Shown: positions 26,178-35,276, counted from the first letter of the stretch. The stretch: 64,000 bases of DNA from Paenibacillus oleatilyticus (GCF_018998565.1 NZ_JAHNZO010000003.1:1-64000); one strand, 5' to 3'. Program-made: numbers and translations. Notes: generated by a model not told the origin, from the letters alone.

Positions 26178-26645
26178 ATGGGATGTGCCAAGATGTCATC
26201 TATCATGAAATTTATTCAAACAGGTCTGCTCGGAGAGATTTCGTTAGGTCTGAAAAGAGATACTGTGGAAGGCTTACTAGGCGAACCCCACGATATTTCT
26301 GTCTCCTCAACACCGTACATTTTAAAATATGGTTCGTCACAATTATCCTTTTCCAGCGATGATCCCCGCGCTACTCTTCAATCCATTCATCTGTACTTTG
26401 ACGATATCGTTGAATTCCCACAAGGATTGCAGCTAGAAGGCTGGCTACCCAACAAAGGAATAAGCGCAGAGGAGTTTCTTGTCCATGCCAAGCATTTCAA
26501 TGTGGTACTGGAGGTGGATGAACAGCATACCTTTAAAAACCTGCAGTTAGGGTTTAAGTCTAAAGCGGACGTTATTGTGGTATTTACGATCGAAGAAGAG
26601 AGCACGAAGCTTTATAGCATACATTTGAGTAAACGGCAACGATAA
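26178..26645 (+). CDS. Unknown protein, orphan immunity candidate
   Basis: 155 residues at most. The core begins KFIQTGLLGEISLGLKRDTVEGLLGEPHDIS, a pattern (LG-x-ISLG...LLGEP) I have seen in small proteins near polymorphic toxin tips, followed by YGSSQLSFSSDD and a strand-rich body. There is no good ribosome site; ATG 26193 is an alternative start. The 128 bases before it hold only short broken frames. Function unknown. Confidence 0.5.
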   Translation: MGCAKMSSIMKFIQTGLLGEISLGLKRDTVEGLLGEPHDISVSSTPYILKYGSSQLSFSSDDPRATLQSIHLYFDDIVEFPQGLQLEGWLPNKGISAEEFLVHAKHFNVVLEVDEQHTFKNLQLGFKSKADVIVVFTIEEESTKLYSIHLSKRQR

Positions 26646-26731
26646 TATATAAAAAATGAATTATTAGCTGACATCGTCCAATGTCTGAGGAACATCGAAA
26701 ACAGTTAATCCATAAAAAGGAGGATTATATT

Positions 26732-27061
26732 TTGGTTATACCTTCTTTAAAATTTCTTGGGGTAGTATTTCCTCCTGATTCGGATGATGATTTCTGGGTA
26801 GTACTTAGCGCAGAGATAGGAGAGGAGGGGAGCAAAGGCGTAGATGTGTTTTACTTTAACTTGACCACTCCTAAAAGGTTAATGTATGTGCTGCAGAACC
26901 AAAAGGCAGTTTTTAAGAGAGGTTTAATCATAGTTGATAAGTATGACTACGAAACAGCGAAAAGACTAATAGAAGATATAATACTGGAATGCAGGGGCGA
27001 GACTTGGCATGAAGTACGAAGTAATATCATGAAATATTGCATGACGGAGTATGGAGGTTAA
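26732..27061 (+). CDS. Imm8-like immunity protein
   Basis: A 109-residue protein. The segment DDFWVVLSAEIGEEGSKGVDVFYFNLTTPKRL matches the Imm8 pattern (I-x-IG-x-x-x-G-x-D-x-F-x-F-x-V-x-TP-x-x-L), a family of antidotes to polymorphic toxins. TTG 26732 is chosen because AAGGAGG lies exactly eight bases upstream; the ATG at 26681 would place that ribosome site within the gene. No matching toxin is adjacent, so it is an orphan that may protect against toxins of kin strains. Confidence 0.65.
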   Translation: MVIPSLKFLGVVFPPDSDDDFWVVLSAEIGEEGSKGVDVFYFNLTTPKRLMYVLQNQKAVFKRGLIIVDKYDYETAKRLIEDIILECRGETWHEVRSNIMKYCMTEYGG

Positions 27062-27164
27062 TTTTAAATGCATTGCCGAATGAACCGGAAGGATACGTGT
27101 TTAGGGACGCCCTCCACACACCCAACTAACGGAAAAAAAGGTCAAATAATCGGACGCTTTGGCT

Positions 27165-27212
27165 ATTCGGTATTGTCCGTGGACGTTCTAAGATAAAGGG
27201 AGAATACCGAAT
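27165..27212. repeat. 10-bp inverted repeat upstream of the beta-galactosidase
   Basis: ATTCGGTATT (27165) and AATACCGAAT (27203) are perfect inverted copies, 28 bases apart, ending 18 bases before the ATG of the GH35 gene. It could be an operator or an mRNA stem. No clear -35/-10 pair is seen nearby. Confidence 0.45.
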
Positions 27213-27229
27213 GCAGAAAGGGTGCTCTT

Positions 27230-29005
27230 ATGGCGACGTTCGATGTGCAAAACGGGCAATTTTGTCTGGATGGGGAACCGATCCGTCTTGTTTCCGGTGC
27301 GATTCATTACTTTCGGGTGGTGCCCGAGTATTGGCGGGATCGCCTGCTTAAGCTGAAAACCTGCGGCTTCAATACCGTAGAAACGTATATTCCTTGGAAT
27401 CTTCACGAGCCGAAGCCGGGCCAGTTCCGTTTTGACGGGCTGGCGGACGTGGTTCGTTTTGTTGAGATCGCCGGCGAGGTCGGTCTACATGTGATCGTAC
27501 GGCCGAGCCCGTACATTTGCGCGGAGTGGGAGTTCGGTGGCTTGCCGGCTTGGCTGCTCGCCGATCCGGGTATGCGGGTGCGCTGCATGCACCGGCCGTA
27601 TCTTGACCGCGTCGACGCGTACTACGACGTGCTGCTTCCGCTGCTCAAGCCGCTGCTGTGCACGAACGGCGGCCCGATTATCGCGATGCAGATCGAGAAC
27701 GAGTACGGCAGCTACGGCAACGACCGGGCGTATCTGGTTTATTTGAAGGATGCGATGCTGCAGCGGGGGATGGACGTGCTGCTGTTCACCTCCGACGGTC
27801 CGGAGCATTTCATGCTGCAGGGCGGCATGATTCCCGGCGTGCTGGAGACGGTAAACTTCGGGTCCCGGGCGGAGGAAGCGTTCGAGATGCTGCGGAAGTA
27901 CCAGCCGGACGGACCGATCATGTGCATGGAATATTGGAACGGCTGGTTCGACCATTGGGGCGAGCAGCACCATACGCGGGACGCGAAGGACGTAGCGGAC
28001 GTATTCGACGATATGCTCCGTCTCGGCGCTTCGGTCAATTTCTACATGTTCCACGGAGGAACGAACTTCGGCTATATGAGCGGGGCAAACTGCCCGCAGC
28101 GCGATCACTACGAGCCGACGATAACGAGCTACGATTACGATGTGCCGTTGAACGAATCCGGCGAGCCGACGGATAAGTTTTATGCGGTGCGGGAAACGTT
28201 GTCCCGCTACATGGAGCTGCCGCCGCTGGAGCTGCCGCAGCCGATTCCGAAGGCCGCCTATGGAAGCGTGCCGGTTCGTGAAGCGGCCTCGCTGTTCGGG
28301 CAGTTGGACAGCCTGTCGGAGCCGGTTCGCCATACGTGCCCGGAGCCGATGGAAGCAGTCGGACAAAACGACGGATTTATCCTGTACGAAACGTTCATCT
28401 CCGGACCGCGGGAGGAACGGGAGCTCGTGCTGCAGGATTGCCGCGACCGGGCGTTGGTTTATGTGAACGACGAGTTCCTGGGTGTGATCGAGCGCTGGGA
28501 CCCGAGCCAAAAGGTATCGTTCGCCGTGCCGGAGGGTGGAGCGACGCTGCGTATTTTGGTCGAAAATATGGGCCGCATCAACTACGGACCGTTCATGCTC
28601 GACCGCAAAGGTATCACGGAAGGCATCCGCCACGGCAACCAGTTCCTGTTCGGTTGGAACATCTATCCGCTGCCGCTGGAGGACGTAGCCCCGGTCAGCT
28701 TTGACGGGAAGGAAGCGGAGCCGGGATACCCAGGCTTTTACCGCGCGGTGCTGCCGATCGAGGGGCAACCGGCGGATACGTTCCTGCGCCTCGATGGCTG
28801 GAACAAGGGCACCGTGTACGTCAACGGCTTCCATCTGGGCCGTTACTGGAAGCGCGGGCCGCAGCAGACGCTGTATATCCCTGCGCCGCTGCTGCGGCAA
28901 GGGGAGAACGAGATCGTCGTGTTCGAGCTTCATGGAACGGAGAAGCGGGAGCTGACGTTCACGGATCGGCCGGAACTCGGACCGGTATCGCAGGTAACGG
29001 TATAA
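27230..29005 (+). CDS. Glycoside hydrolase family 35 beta-galactosidase
   Basis: A 591-residue cytosolic enzyme that cleaves terminal beta-galactosides. The GH35 barrel begins LVSGAIHYFRVVPEYWRDRLLKLKTCGFNTVETYIPWNLHEP. The acid/base is Glu158 in IENEYGSYG and the nucleophile Glu234 in MCMEYWNGWFDHWGE. MFHGGTNFGYMSGAN follows. Two C-terminal beta-sandwich domains end with RLDGWNKGTVYVNGFHLGRYW, the galactose-binding-like fold common to the family. There is no signal peptide. GAAAGGG lies nine bases before the ATG. An AraC regulator follows on the same strand, separated by a terminator, and is the likely controller. The length is standard for bacterial GH35. Confidence 0.94.
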   Translation: MATFDVQNGQFCLDGEPIRLVSGAIHYFRVVPEYWRDRLLKLKTCGFNTVETYIPWNLHEPKPGQFRFDGLADVVRFVEIAGEVGLHVIVRPSPYICAEWEFGGLPAWLLADPGMRVRCMHRPYLDRVDAYYDVLLPLLKPLLCTNGGPIIAMQIENEYGSYGNDRAYLVYLKDAMLQRGMDVLLFTSDGPEHFMLQGGMIPGVLETVNFGSRAEEAFEMLRKYQPDGPIMCMEYWNGWFDHWGEQHHTRDAKDVADVFDDMLRLGASVNFYMFHGGTNFGYMSGANCPQRDHYEPTITSYDYDVPLNESGEPTDKFYAVRETLSRYMELPPLELPQPIPKAAYGSVPVREAASLFGQLDSLSEPVRHTCPEPMEAVGQNDGFILYETFISGPREERELVLQDCRDRALVYVNDEFLGVIERWDPSQKVSFAVPEGGATLRILVENMGRINYGPFMLDRKGITEGIRHGNQFLFGWNIYPLPLEDVAPVSFDGKEAEPGYPGFYRAVLPIEGQPADTFLRLDGWNKGTVYVNGFHLGRYWKRGPQQTLYIPAPLLRQGENEIVVFELHGTEKRELTFTDRPELGPVSQVTV

Positions 29006-29022
29006 TAAGGTAACGATGAATG

Positions 29023-29062
29023 AGGCCGGTGCCGACCTGTCAAGGGTTGGCGCCGGTCTTTT
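29023..29062 (+). terminator. Terminator after the GH35 gene
   Basis: GGCCGGTGCCGACC pairs with GGTTGGCGCCGGTC (one G-U pair), followed by TTTTA. Confidence 0.8.
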
Positions 29063-29169
29063 ACGCTTTGTGGGAATCTTTGCAAACCCGTTTCAAGATG
29101 ACACCGGCCTGCGAAACGTGTTACATTGAGGAAAAGCGTGGATTTGGCCAGAAGGGAGCGGTCACCGGT

Positions 29170-30072
29170 ATGGACCGTTTATTCCATTTTCCTAATATGA
29201 CACAGACGCTGCAGGTGACCGGCTGTCACTTTGGCATCAAGCCGCCGGGTTGGCGGTACCCGCGGCATCATCATCATTTGTACGAATTAATCTGCTGCCT
29301 GGAGGGCGAATCGGTGCATGACATTAACCGGACCTCTTTGACGCTTCGTCCGGGGGACTGGCTGCTGATCAAATCGGGCATCCGTCACGAATCCGCGGCA
29401 GCCGCAAGCTCGCATTACCGGTTCTTCAACGTGCACTTCGACTTGGACGATGCGGAGGTGCGGAGCGTGCTCGGAGCTGCGCCTTACTCCCATATTCCGT
29501 CCGGATCTGCGAGCCGCGGGAAGCTTCCGTTCTATGTTCAGGAATTGGAAGAAATGATGCGGCAGTACGCCGCTCCCGATACGCATGGAGATGTGTCCTG
29601 GCACGAGGAGCTGAATCCCCGGTTCGAGGACCGGCTGCTGCTGCAATCTTACACGCTGCTCATCGTTCGGGATGTGCTTGCGTTAATCCGGGAGCGGGAT
29701 GCGCACGCCGGTCAAGCCTCGTCCAAGGAGGCTACTTTATTTGCGATCGATGTCGCACATGCGATCGAAGAGCGGCTGGCTGGAAGCTTTCATGAAGAGG
29801 CGACGATTTCCGCCGTGGCGGATGAGCTTCACCTGAGCCGCAGCCAATGCTCGAAGCTGTTCTCCAAGGTGTACGGCTTGTCGCCTAAGCAGTACGTCAG
29901 CCGAAGAAGGCTGAGTCTGGCGAAGGAGCTGCTGGTGACGACGAACCTGCCGATGACGGAGATCGCCGAACGGCTCGGGTTTCAATCCGCGAGCCACTTC
30001 TCCCGGCAGTTCCGCCGGTGGACAGGTCAAGCCCCAAGCGATTACAAGCCGAAGCACGACGGCTGCTCGTAA
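29170..30072 (+). CDS. AraC-family transcriptional regulator
   Basis: 300 residues. An N-terminal cupin sensor (PRHHHHLYELICCLEGES, LRPGDWLLIKSGIRHES) is followed by two C-terminal helix-turn-helix motifs: ATISAVADELHLSRSQCSKLFSKVYGLSPKQYV and LPMTEIAERLGFQSASHFSRQFRRWTGQAPSDY. The cupin type senses sugars or related ligands, which fits control of the GH35 gene upstream. ATG 29170 (MDRLFHFP) is preferred over in-frame starts from 29020, which run through the terminator. GGGAG lies 11 bases upstream. Confidence 0.9.
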   Translation: MDRLFHFPNMTQTLQVTGCHFGIKPPGWRYPRHHHHLYELICCLEGESVHDINRTSLTLRPGDWLLIKSGIRHESAAAASSHYRFFNVHFDLDDAEVRSVLGAAPYSHIPSGSASRGKLPFYVQELEEMMRQYAAPDTHGDVSWHEELNPRFEDRLLLQSYTLLIVRDVLALIRERDAHAGQASSKEATLFAIDVAHAIEERLAGSFHEEATISAVADELHLSRSQCSKLFSKVYGLSPKQYVSRRRLSLAKELLVTTNLPMTEIAERLGFQSASHFSRQFRRWTGQAPSDYKPKHDGCS

Positions 30073-30175
30073 CTCCGTGGCCGCGGTACGCGTGCTTTTT
30101 CGCTGCACGCTGCCGCGCCTCACGGGTGTTGTCCGCCGATAAACGAAAGATCCTCCATTTTGTAAGCGCTTCAAC

Positions 30176-31177
30176 TCATTGTAGCCCGAAAGCAGCGTCA
30201 TCCCTGCTACGCCACAAGCGGAGCAGTTCCGCCTCGCGGGCCGGCTCCAGTCCGGCTTTGCGCTTCTCCTCCGGTGATCGGCTTCGATCCCATGCGAGGG
30301 TGTCGCGAACCGTATCGATTAACGGTCTGGTCGTCAGTCCGGAAGCGAATGCCTTTGTATTATCCATGGCGAACATGCCGATCAAGCTGTCGCTTTGTAG
30401 CCAGAGAGGGAGCTCGATCCATTGGCCGACCTGCTGCTCTCTCAAAAACGGTTCGGTGACCCAAGTGAACTCGGCAGGACGGCTGCTGAATCGGGCGCAC
30501 GCGTCCACGAGCTGCTCCATTGTAAAGTCGCTGCCGCTGGCATGAAACGTGCCGACCGTCCGCTTCTCAACCAAGTTGATAACCCACGCGGCAAGGTCTC
30601 TCACATCAATCACCTGAATACGCCCTTCTTTTGGCGGCACAAGCACTTCTCCCCCTTGTGCGATCCGATGGGGCCAGTACGTGAAGCGGTCCGAATAATC
30701 GTGCGGGCCGACGATCAGTCCGGGCCGGATGTGCAGCGCTCTGCCGGGCATAGCGGCTTCGACCGCTTTCTCGCAAAGCGCTTTGAGCGCGCCGTAATGC
30801 TGCGTCACGTCCTCGGTGCTTGCATCGGAAAGAATTGCGACAGGGGCGTCTTCCTTTACATGTAACCGCGTTAGATCCTCGTACACCGATACGGACGAAA
30901 TGAACGTATAATGTCCTACACGATCCTTCAGCAGTTCGACCGAGGAGCGTACGATGCGGGGAACAAAGCCGCACGTGTCGATCACCGCGTCCCACGTTCT
31001 GCCCTGCAGCAGTTCAAGCCCGCTTTCACGGTCCCCAATAATGTGCTCCGCTTGGGGAAAAGCGTCTTGACTGTGCTGGCCGCGATGAAAGAGCGTCAAC
31101 GCATGCCCCCGCTCCAGCGCCGTCTCCGCCAAAGCCCTCCCCAAAAACCGGGTACCACCCAAGATTAACAGGTTCAT
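30176..31177 (-). CDS. NAD-dependent epimerase/dehydratase family protein
   Basis: A 333-residue extended-SDR protein. The Rossmann loop is LGGTRFLGRAL (family form GGTxFxG). The SSVSVYEDL segment carries the catalytic serine region, and YGALKALCEKAV is the YxxxK. The family includes isoflavone-reductase-like and NAD-dependent sugar epimerases; GGTRFLG with HRG at strand 2 marks the subgroup often annotated as reductases or CDP-sugar enzymes, so the substrate is open. A good promoter lies 30 bases upstream. It stands alone and has no linked sugar genes. Confidence 0.85.
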   Translation of the reverse strand: MNLLILGGTRFLGRALAETALERGHALTLFHRGQHSQDAFPQAEHIIGDRESGLELLQGRTWDAVIDTCGFVPRIVRSSVELLKDRVGHYTFISSVSVYEDLTRLHVKEDAPVAILSDASTEDVTQHYGALKALCEKAVEAAMPGRALHIRPGLIVGPHDYSDRFTYWPHRIAQGGEVLVPPKEGRIQVIDVRDLAAWVINLVEKRTVGTFHASGSDFTMEQLVDACARFSSRPAEFTWVTEPFLREQQVGQWIELPLWLQSDSLIGMFAMDNTKAFASGLTTRPLIDTVRDTLAWDRSRSPEEKRKAGLEPAREAELLRLWRSRDDAAFGLQ

Positions 31178-31205
31178 GAAGCCACCACCTTTACAAAAAT
31201 ATATA

Positions 31206-31247
31206 TTTACGTAAAAATATTTTATTATGTTATGCGTTGGTTGTCAA
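31206..31247 (-). promoter_or_regulatory. Sigma-A promoter and TTTACGTAAA palindrome
   Basis: On the minus strand TTGACA (31242-31247) and TAAAAT (31219-31224) are 17 bases apart, a near-consensus promoter for the epimerase gene. A 10-bp palindrome TTTACGTAAA (31206-31215) lies right after the -10, where a repressor would block initiation. Confidence 0.7.
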
Positions 31248-31323
31248 TTAAAGTAAAATGGCTAACCTAACCGTAGGATGAGATGTAAAGGAACGTTTTC
31301 TGCTATTCTCCAGAAAACACGAA

Positions 31324-31358
31324 GCGGTCGCCCTGATACAATACCAGGAAACGACCGC
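31324..31358 (-). terminator. Hairpin after the broken SDR gene
   Basis: GCGGTCG pairs with CGACCGC, with an inner CCTG/CAGG. On the minus strand a short T-rich stretch (TTCGTGTTTT) follows. It is likely a modest terminator. Confidence 0.45.
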
Positions 31359-31382
31359 CGTTTATTACGTTCTTTCTGTAAG

Positions 31383-31873
31383 CTAAATAAAACCACCATT
31401 AACACGGAGTGTTTGTCCCGTAACCCACTGCGATTCCTCGATCGTAAGAAAGAGGATCACACCTGCAATGTCATCGGTTTCCCCGAGACGTCCGAATGCG
31501 TTCATGTTGGCAAGCCCCTGGATTTGTTCGGGTGTTTTGCCAACCGTGAAAAGCTCGGTATGAATAGGACCAGGCGCTACGGCATTAATCGTCATATTTC
31601 TCTTTCCAAGCTCCTTGGCCAATTGACGCGTGAATTGTTCGACGGCTCCTTTAGAGCCGGCATACAGACTGTAGGCCGGAAACATCTGACCCGCCACTGA
31701 AGTGGAGAAATTGATCGAATATTCTGCACAACCTCTGCCGCCTGATCTGAACGGTTCGCAAAATTGATGACCACCTTTGCGCCATGATGTGCTAAATACT
31801 CGGCTATCGTCTTGCCGATACCTCTGGACGATCCGGTGATCAAGGCAACTTTACCGGCAAGCTTCTTATCCAT
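31383..31873 (-). pseudogene. SDR gene with internal deletion and frameshift
   Basis: The 5' part codes for a normal classical SDR start: [48 protein letters not shown]. At about 31717 the reading jumps, in another frame, to [36 protein letters not shown], the end of the serine motif and YxxxK, then runs to a normal C-terminus GQTLRVNGGFI. About 85-90 codons including the NNAG region are missing, and the two halves are out of frame. The gene cannot make an active enzyme. Confidence 0.85.
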
Positions 31874-31914
31874 TTCTGCTATCTCCTTTTCTAGAATATT
31901 TATAAGGGGGCACG

Positions 31915-32217
31915 TTAAGCAACCGGGTAATCCATAACGACAATCCCTTCAACAAATGGGCCAATGGATTGCAATAAACCTTGATGCAGGGGGTGCTGAA
32001 TATAATTCCGACAAGCCTGCTGATTTTCAAAAGTGACTCTGATCCCCAGCATAAAGCCCTGCATGTGCTCTATTTCCTCCGTAATGTTAATCCCGGCGCT
32101 AAGATCTACGATACCCGGAATGTTCCCTTTAAAGTCATGCGCGCGTTTTACCGCATCCTCTTTCTCCGTATTGGAAACATCGGGCTTGAACTTCAAAAGC
32201 ACAATATGCTCAAACAT
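31915..32217 (-). CDS. Dabb-family (stress-responsive A/B barrel) protein
   Basis: A 100-residue dimeric alpha-beta barrel protein: [16 protein letters not shown] at the start, [22 protein letters not shown] in the middle and VEGIVVMDY at the end are all typical of Dabb domains. The biochemical role is mostly unknown; some members bind small aromatics or act as cyclases. TGGAGGGAG lies upstream of the ATG. It precedes the broken SDR gene by 42 bases on the same strand, so the pair was probably one operon. Confidence 0.85.
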   Translation of the reverse strand: MFEHIVLLKFKPDVSNTEKEDAVKRAHDFKGNIPGIVDLSAGINITEEIEHMQGFMLGIRVTFENQQACRNYIQHPLHQGLLQSIGPFVEGIVVMDYPVA

Positions 32218-32568
32218 CTTTCTCCCTCCAGGTTCCCGTTTATATTTGATTTTTCAGCTGCTTCATTTGGGAAATTTCCTTCATCCATTTCACGAAATTT
32301 TCGGCTACGAGAACTTCTCATGAACAAGGCCGCCGGAGTGACCCATAAAACCGCGTGGCAGCAGCTACTTTCATTTTCATCACCTCAATAATATTGGTTA
32401 GAATGATATGAACAGGTTGGGTCGATCATCACTGTCTCATCCATACTTGCTATTCTCCCTAAGGAGAACATAGACTAGTGTACATGGACCTGACGAGGCT
32501 AGGAAGAGATCTGGTTATCGTAGGATTGCGAATCCTACGTTCATCTTTGGATAGGAGGCAAAGAGATC
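32218..32568. other. Gene-free 350 bp with possible oxidoreductase remnant
   Basis: On the minus strand two short pieces read like protein: MKVAAATRFYGSLRRPCS (from about 32383) and, in another frame, VAENFVKWMKEISQMKQLKN (ending about 32245). They could be the two ends of a gene that lost its middle, as the SDR next door did, but each is too short to prove it. The right half is the promoter and operator region of the MmyB-type regulator. Confidence 0.3.
32520..32538. promoter_or_regulatory. 19-bp palindrome, probable operator of the MmyB-type regulator
   Basis: GTAGGATT and AATCCTAC are perfect inverted arms around GCG. It lies 30 bases before the start of the regulator gene and between it and the divergent broken oxidoreductase genes. 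Confidence 0.6.
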
Positions 32569-33447
32569 ATGTCGAACAGATTGGACCGTTATAAGGAATT
32601 GTCCCGTTTTTTACGCTCACGTCGGGAACGAATGACCCCTAAGCAAGTAGGATTGCCAGAGACCGGACGCAGGCGGGCACCTGGGCTTCGCCGTGGCGAG
32701 GTGGCTCTGTTGGCAGACGTGGGATTGGATTGGTATACCTACTTGGAACAAGGGCGTCATATCAACGTATCCGCTGAGGTCCTCGATCGAATAGCAGGAG
32801 CGCTTCGGTTAGATGAGACGGAACGCAGGCACCTGTTTCATCTTGCCCGTAAGCAGATCCCCTTAGTCGAAACAAAGCAATCCTCTAAGGTAACAGCGGC
32901 ACTTCAACATTTTTTGGATAGCCAAAATTTGTCCCCGTCAAATGTCATGGATGCACGTATGAACATTATTGCTTGGAATGAAGCCTATTGCGCGTTGAAC
33001 GGGGATCTCGCGGCTATGTCTGAAAGGGAGCGGAATTTTGTCTGGATGACGTTTACTTCTCCCCGTTTTCGTTACATCAAGGGGGATCAATGGGAACTGC
33101 ATGCGCGGCGGATCGCTGCAAAATTTCATGCCGGGTATGCGCGACACATTGACGACCCTTGGTGGTCTGAGCAGTTCGAGGCGCTGTGCCAAACTAGCAG
33201 CGAGTTTCGAGAATTTTGGGACTCCCATGAGGTTCTCGATGCCATCGATGCCCCAAAGGCGCTGCAGTGTCCGAATGCCGGGATTTTGAATTTTGATTTT
33301 GTTTCATTTCAGTATTTGAACGATTCCAATTTGACCGTTTCCATCCATGTTCCCCATCAAGATGGCACGGTGGAAAAGATGCAGCAGTTGTTAATTGATT
33401 ATCAAGGCCGGCATTCAGAACCGCTTGAATCTTTTCAAAGAGTGTAG
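32569..33447 (+). CDS. XRE-family regulator with MmyB-like ligand domain
   Basis: A 292-residue repressor or activator. The N-terminal helix-turn-helix is of the MmyB kind: RRRAPGLRRGEVALLADVGLDWYTYLEQGRHINVSAEVLDRIAGAL. The rest is the PAS-like MmyB ligand domain (NIIAWNEAYCALNGDL, RNFVWMTFTSPRF, SFQYLNDSNLTVSIHVP), thought to bind fatty acids or similar ligands. Such regulators usually sit divergent to a dehydrogenase they control. Here the divergent operon (Dabb protein and SDR) has decayed. GATAGGAGGC precedes ATG 32569. Confidence 0.9.
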   Translation: MSNRLDRYKELSRFLRSRRERMTPKQVGLPETGRRRAPGLRRGEVALLADVGLDWYTYLEQGRHINVSAEVLDRIAGALRLDETERRHLFHLARKQIPLVETKQSSKVTAALQHFLDSQNLSPSNVMDARMNIIAWNEAYCALNGDLAAMSERERNFVWMTFTSPRFRYIKGDQWELHARRIAAKFHAGYARHIDDPWWSEQFEALCQTSSEFREFWDSHEVLDAIDAPKALQCPNAGILNFDFVSFQYLNDSNLTVSIHVPHQDGTVEKMQQLLIDYQGRHSEPLESFQRV

Positions 33448-33562
33448 TATGGGCAAACAGGTCTTTAGGCATGAATCAAGGTTTTAGGGTTACCAAATTG
33501 ACGTCGAAAGCAGTCGTCGAGCAGGGCAGTGGTTGAGCAGAATAAGTAATAATTGGTATGAC

Positions 33563-33598
33563 AAAGGTTCATGGCGTTAAACGTCACGGGCCTTTTTA
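33563..33598 (+). terminator. Terminator after the MmyB-type regulator region
   Basis: AAAGGTTCATGGCGT pairs with ACGTCACGGGCCTTT (G-U pairs, one mismatch), followed by TTTATTTTT. Confidence 0.7.
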
Positions 33599-33799
33599 TT
33601 TTTCTGCCGATGATCTTGATGACTCCCCATAATCCCAGTATCAAAAAGTATCCTACCTTACAAAAATGATCGGATCATACAAAAAAGTGCGTACTATTCA
33701 AGTGTAGGGGAACCTGATAACCTAACATACAGAACGATCGATCCAGATTTCGCTGAGCGGTATGGTCGTTTAAAAAAATCATAGGTGAGGTGCGAAGGT
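33599..33799 (+). promoter_or_regulatory. Upstream region with ATGATCgGATCAT palindrome
   Basis: A 13-bp palindrome at 33666-33678 lies amid two TACAAAAA direct repeats (33658 and 33679), about 130 bases before the next gene. This looks like a regulator-binding region, perhaps for an HxlR-type protein such as the one at 35457. I see no certain -35/-10 pair. Confidence 0.35.
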
Positions 33800-35218
33800 A
33801 TGCAGGAATATCAACTAACTTTGAAAGATAAGCGAATTGTTTGGGGGAAGGCTATCAATATTGAGTCTCTTATTGGCAAGTATCCTAGCGACTCCATCAG
33901 ACAGGGTGTGAACGCGGCCTTGGATTGGAATTTGCCTGCCGGTGTATATCGGGCAAAAGAGGTCGTTATGGAGCTCGATAAGATGCTCGAGGCGATGCTG
34001 GTTCAGCTTGGCGAACCGGTGAACGGCGATCCGACGGTGCTCTTGGACAGCCTTCAAGCCAATTTGGCGATTTCCGGACGCTTGTCATCTTTGCCGCTGG
34101 GGCCATTGGCTCTTGAGGATAAAGCTGGCGCCGAGATTACGGCTCAGGCGGTGCGTATCGGCGAGCAATTGGTAAGCTGGGCCCGGGAAATTAATTCCGA
34201 GAAAAAGGTGCTCGCTAAGTATGGGCCGGAAACGCTCGGAAAGCTGGAATTTCGAAGTCACTGCTATGGTCATCCCCTGATCCCGGAAGCCATCGCTCAG
34301 GTATGGGGACCCTTTGGCGGCCCAAGGATCATGCAGATTTATAATGAATACCTGCACCAATTCGTTCTGCTGCGGGATGCCTTGCTTCCGTTCGCCAATT
34401 GGGAGGCAGTTCCGTTTGAAGTCGAGGAACATACGGAATTCAAAGGACTGCGTTTTCTGGAGCCGGCTCGGGAGATCTTTTTAACGCAATTGCTCGGGAA
34501 GAAGTTGACTCACAGATCGATTGTTCAATATGCGCAAAGTGTCGTCAGCTCCGGTCTGATGGCCGCCGGTTATGGCTTCCAATATCGTCTGGGAACCGTC
34601 TTGCCGGCGGGTTTGGGAGAGTCGGCCCGGACGGCGGCGCGGTATCTGCTGAAGTGGCATCCGGTACAAACCATAGCGGCAAATGAAACACAAGATTGGG
34701 CTGCGGTTTCCTTCGATTATGAATATGAAGATTATTATGCCGCGCCGCGTAACGAAGCGGGAGTAGGTAAACCAGGGAACAAAGAAACGCTTCCTGTTTC
34801 GGAAGAGCATTACGATGAACCATCCATCGCCCGGTTGCTGCCAAATGCCGATACCGACCGGTCGATCCTGCGGTTCAGCCTAGAAATGGAAGGCCGCGAG
34901 TTTACGGTAGATCTCGGTCAGCTTTTTAGGGGACATCGGTTTTTATATCGTCCGTACGACAATGCCGATGCCGCAGTTGCGAAGCGAGACTCCCTCAGCT
35001 GGCACCTTGCGGCAGACATTCTCTCGCATTCCGGATTGGTGACGAATACCTCTGGCATTCATTTCATTCCAACCGGCGGAAATGAACTTGTGTTATGGGC
35101 GTTGCTAGGCAAACTGTATCCCGAAAATGTGGTTTTATTGGACAAAGGGGATAAGGAGGAGCTGGAGGCGGCTTATGTTTCCGGCAAGGGGTTCGGAACG
35201 CAATTTTTAGTGCTGTAA
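33800..35218 (+). CDS. Conserved-looking hypothetical protein, 472 residues
   Basis: I do not recognise this protein. It has no signal peptide or membrane helix. Notable stretches are FRSHCYGHPLIPEAIAQVWGPFGGPRIMQIYNEYLHQF in the middle, a basic patch GKKLTHRSIVQYAQ, and an acidic loop FDYEYEDYYAAPRNEAG. The sequence is well-ordered rather than low-complexity, and codon use matches neighbours, so it is surely a gene. ATG 33800 is used; a GTG at 33785 has no better site. It is followed by a truncated transporter gene, so any operon role is lost. Confidence 0.6.
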   Translation: MQEYQLTLKDKRIVWGKAINIESLIGKYPSDSIRQGVNAALDWNLPAGVYRAKEVVMELDKMLEAMLVQLGEPVNGDPTVLLDSLQANLAISGRLSSLPLGPLALEDKAGAEITAQAVRIGEQLVSWAREINSEKKVLAKYGPETLGKLEFRSHCYGHPLIPEAIAQVWGPFGGPRIMQIYNEYLHQFVLLRDALLPFANWEAVPFEVEEHTEFKGLRFLEPAREIFLTQLLGKKLTHRSIVQYAQSVVSSGLMAAGYGFQYRLGTVLPAGLGESARTAARYLLKWHPVQTIAANETQDWAAVSFDYEYEDYYAAPRNEAGVGKPGNKETLPVSEEHYDEPSIARLLPNADTDRSILRFSLEMEGREFTVDLGQLFRGHRFLYRPYDNADAAVAKRDSLSWHLAADILSHSGLVTNTSGIHFIPTGGNELVLWALLGKLYPENVVLLDKGDKEELEAAYVSGKGFGTQFLVL

Positions 35219-35276
35219 GTCTTTAAACCAAACGAGATTCACTGTCCATCCGGATAGGACCAGGAGGAAATTTATA

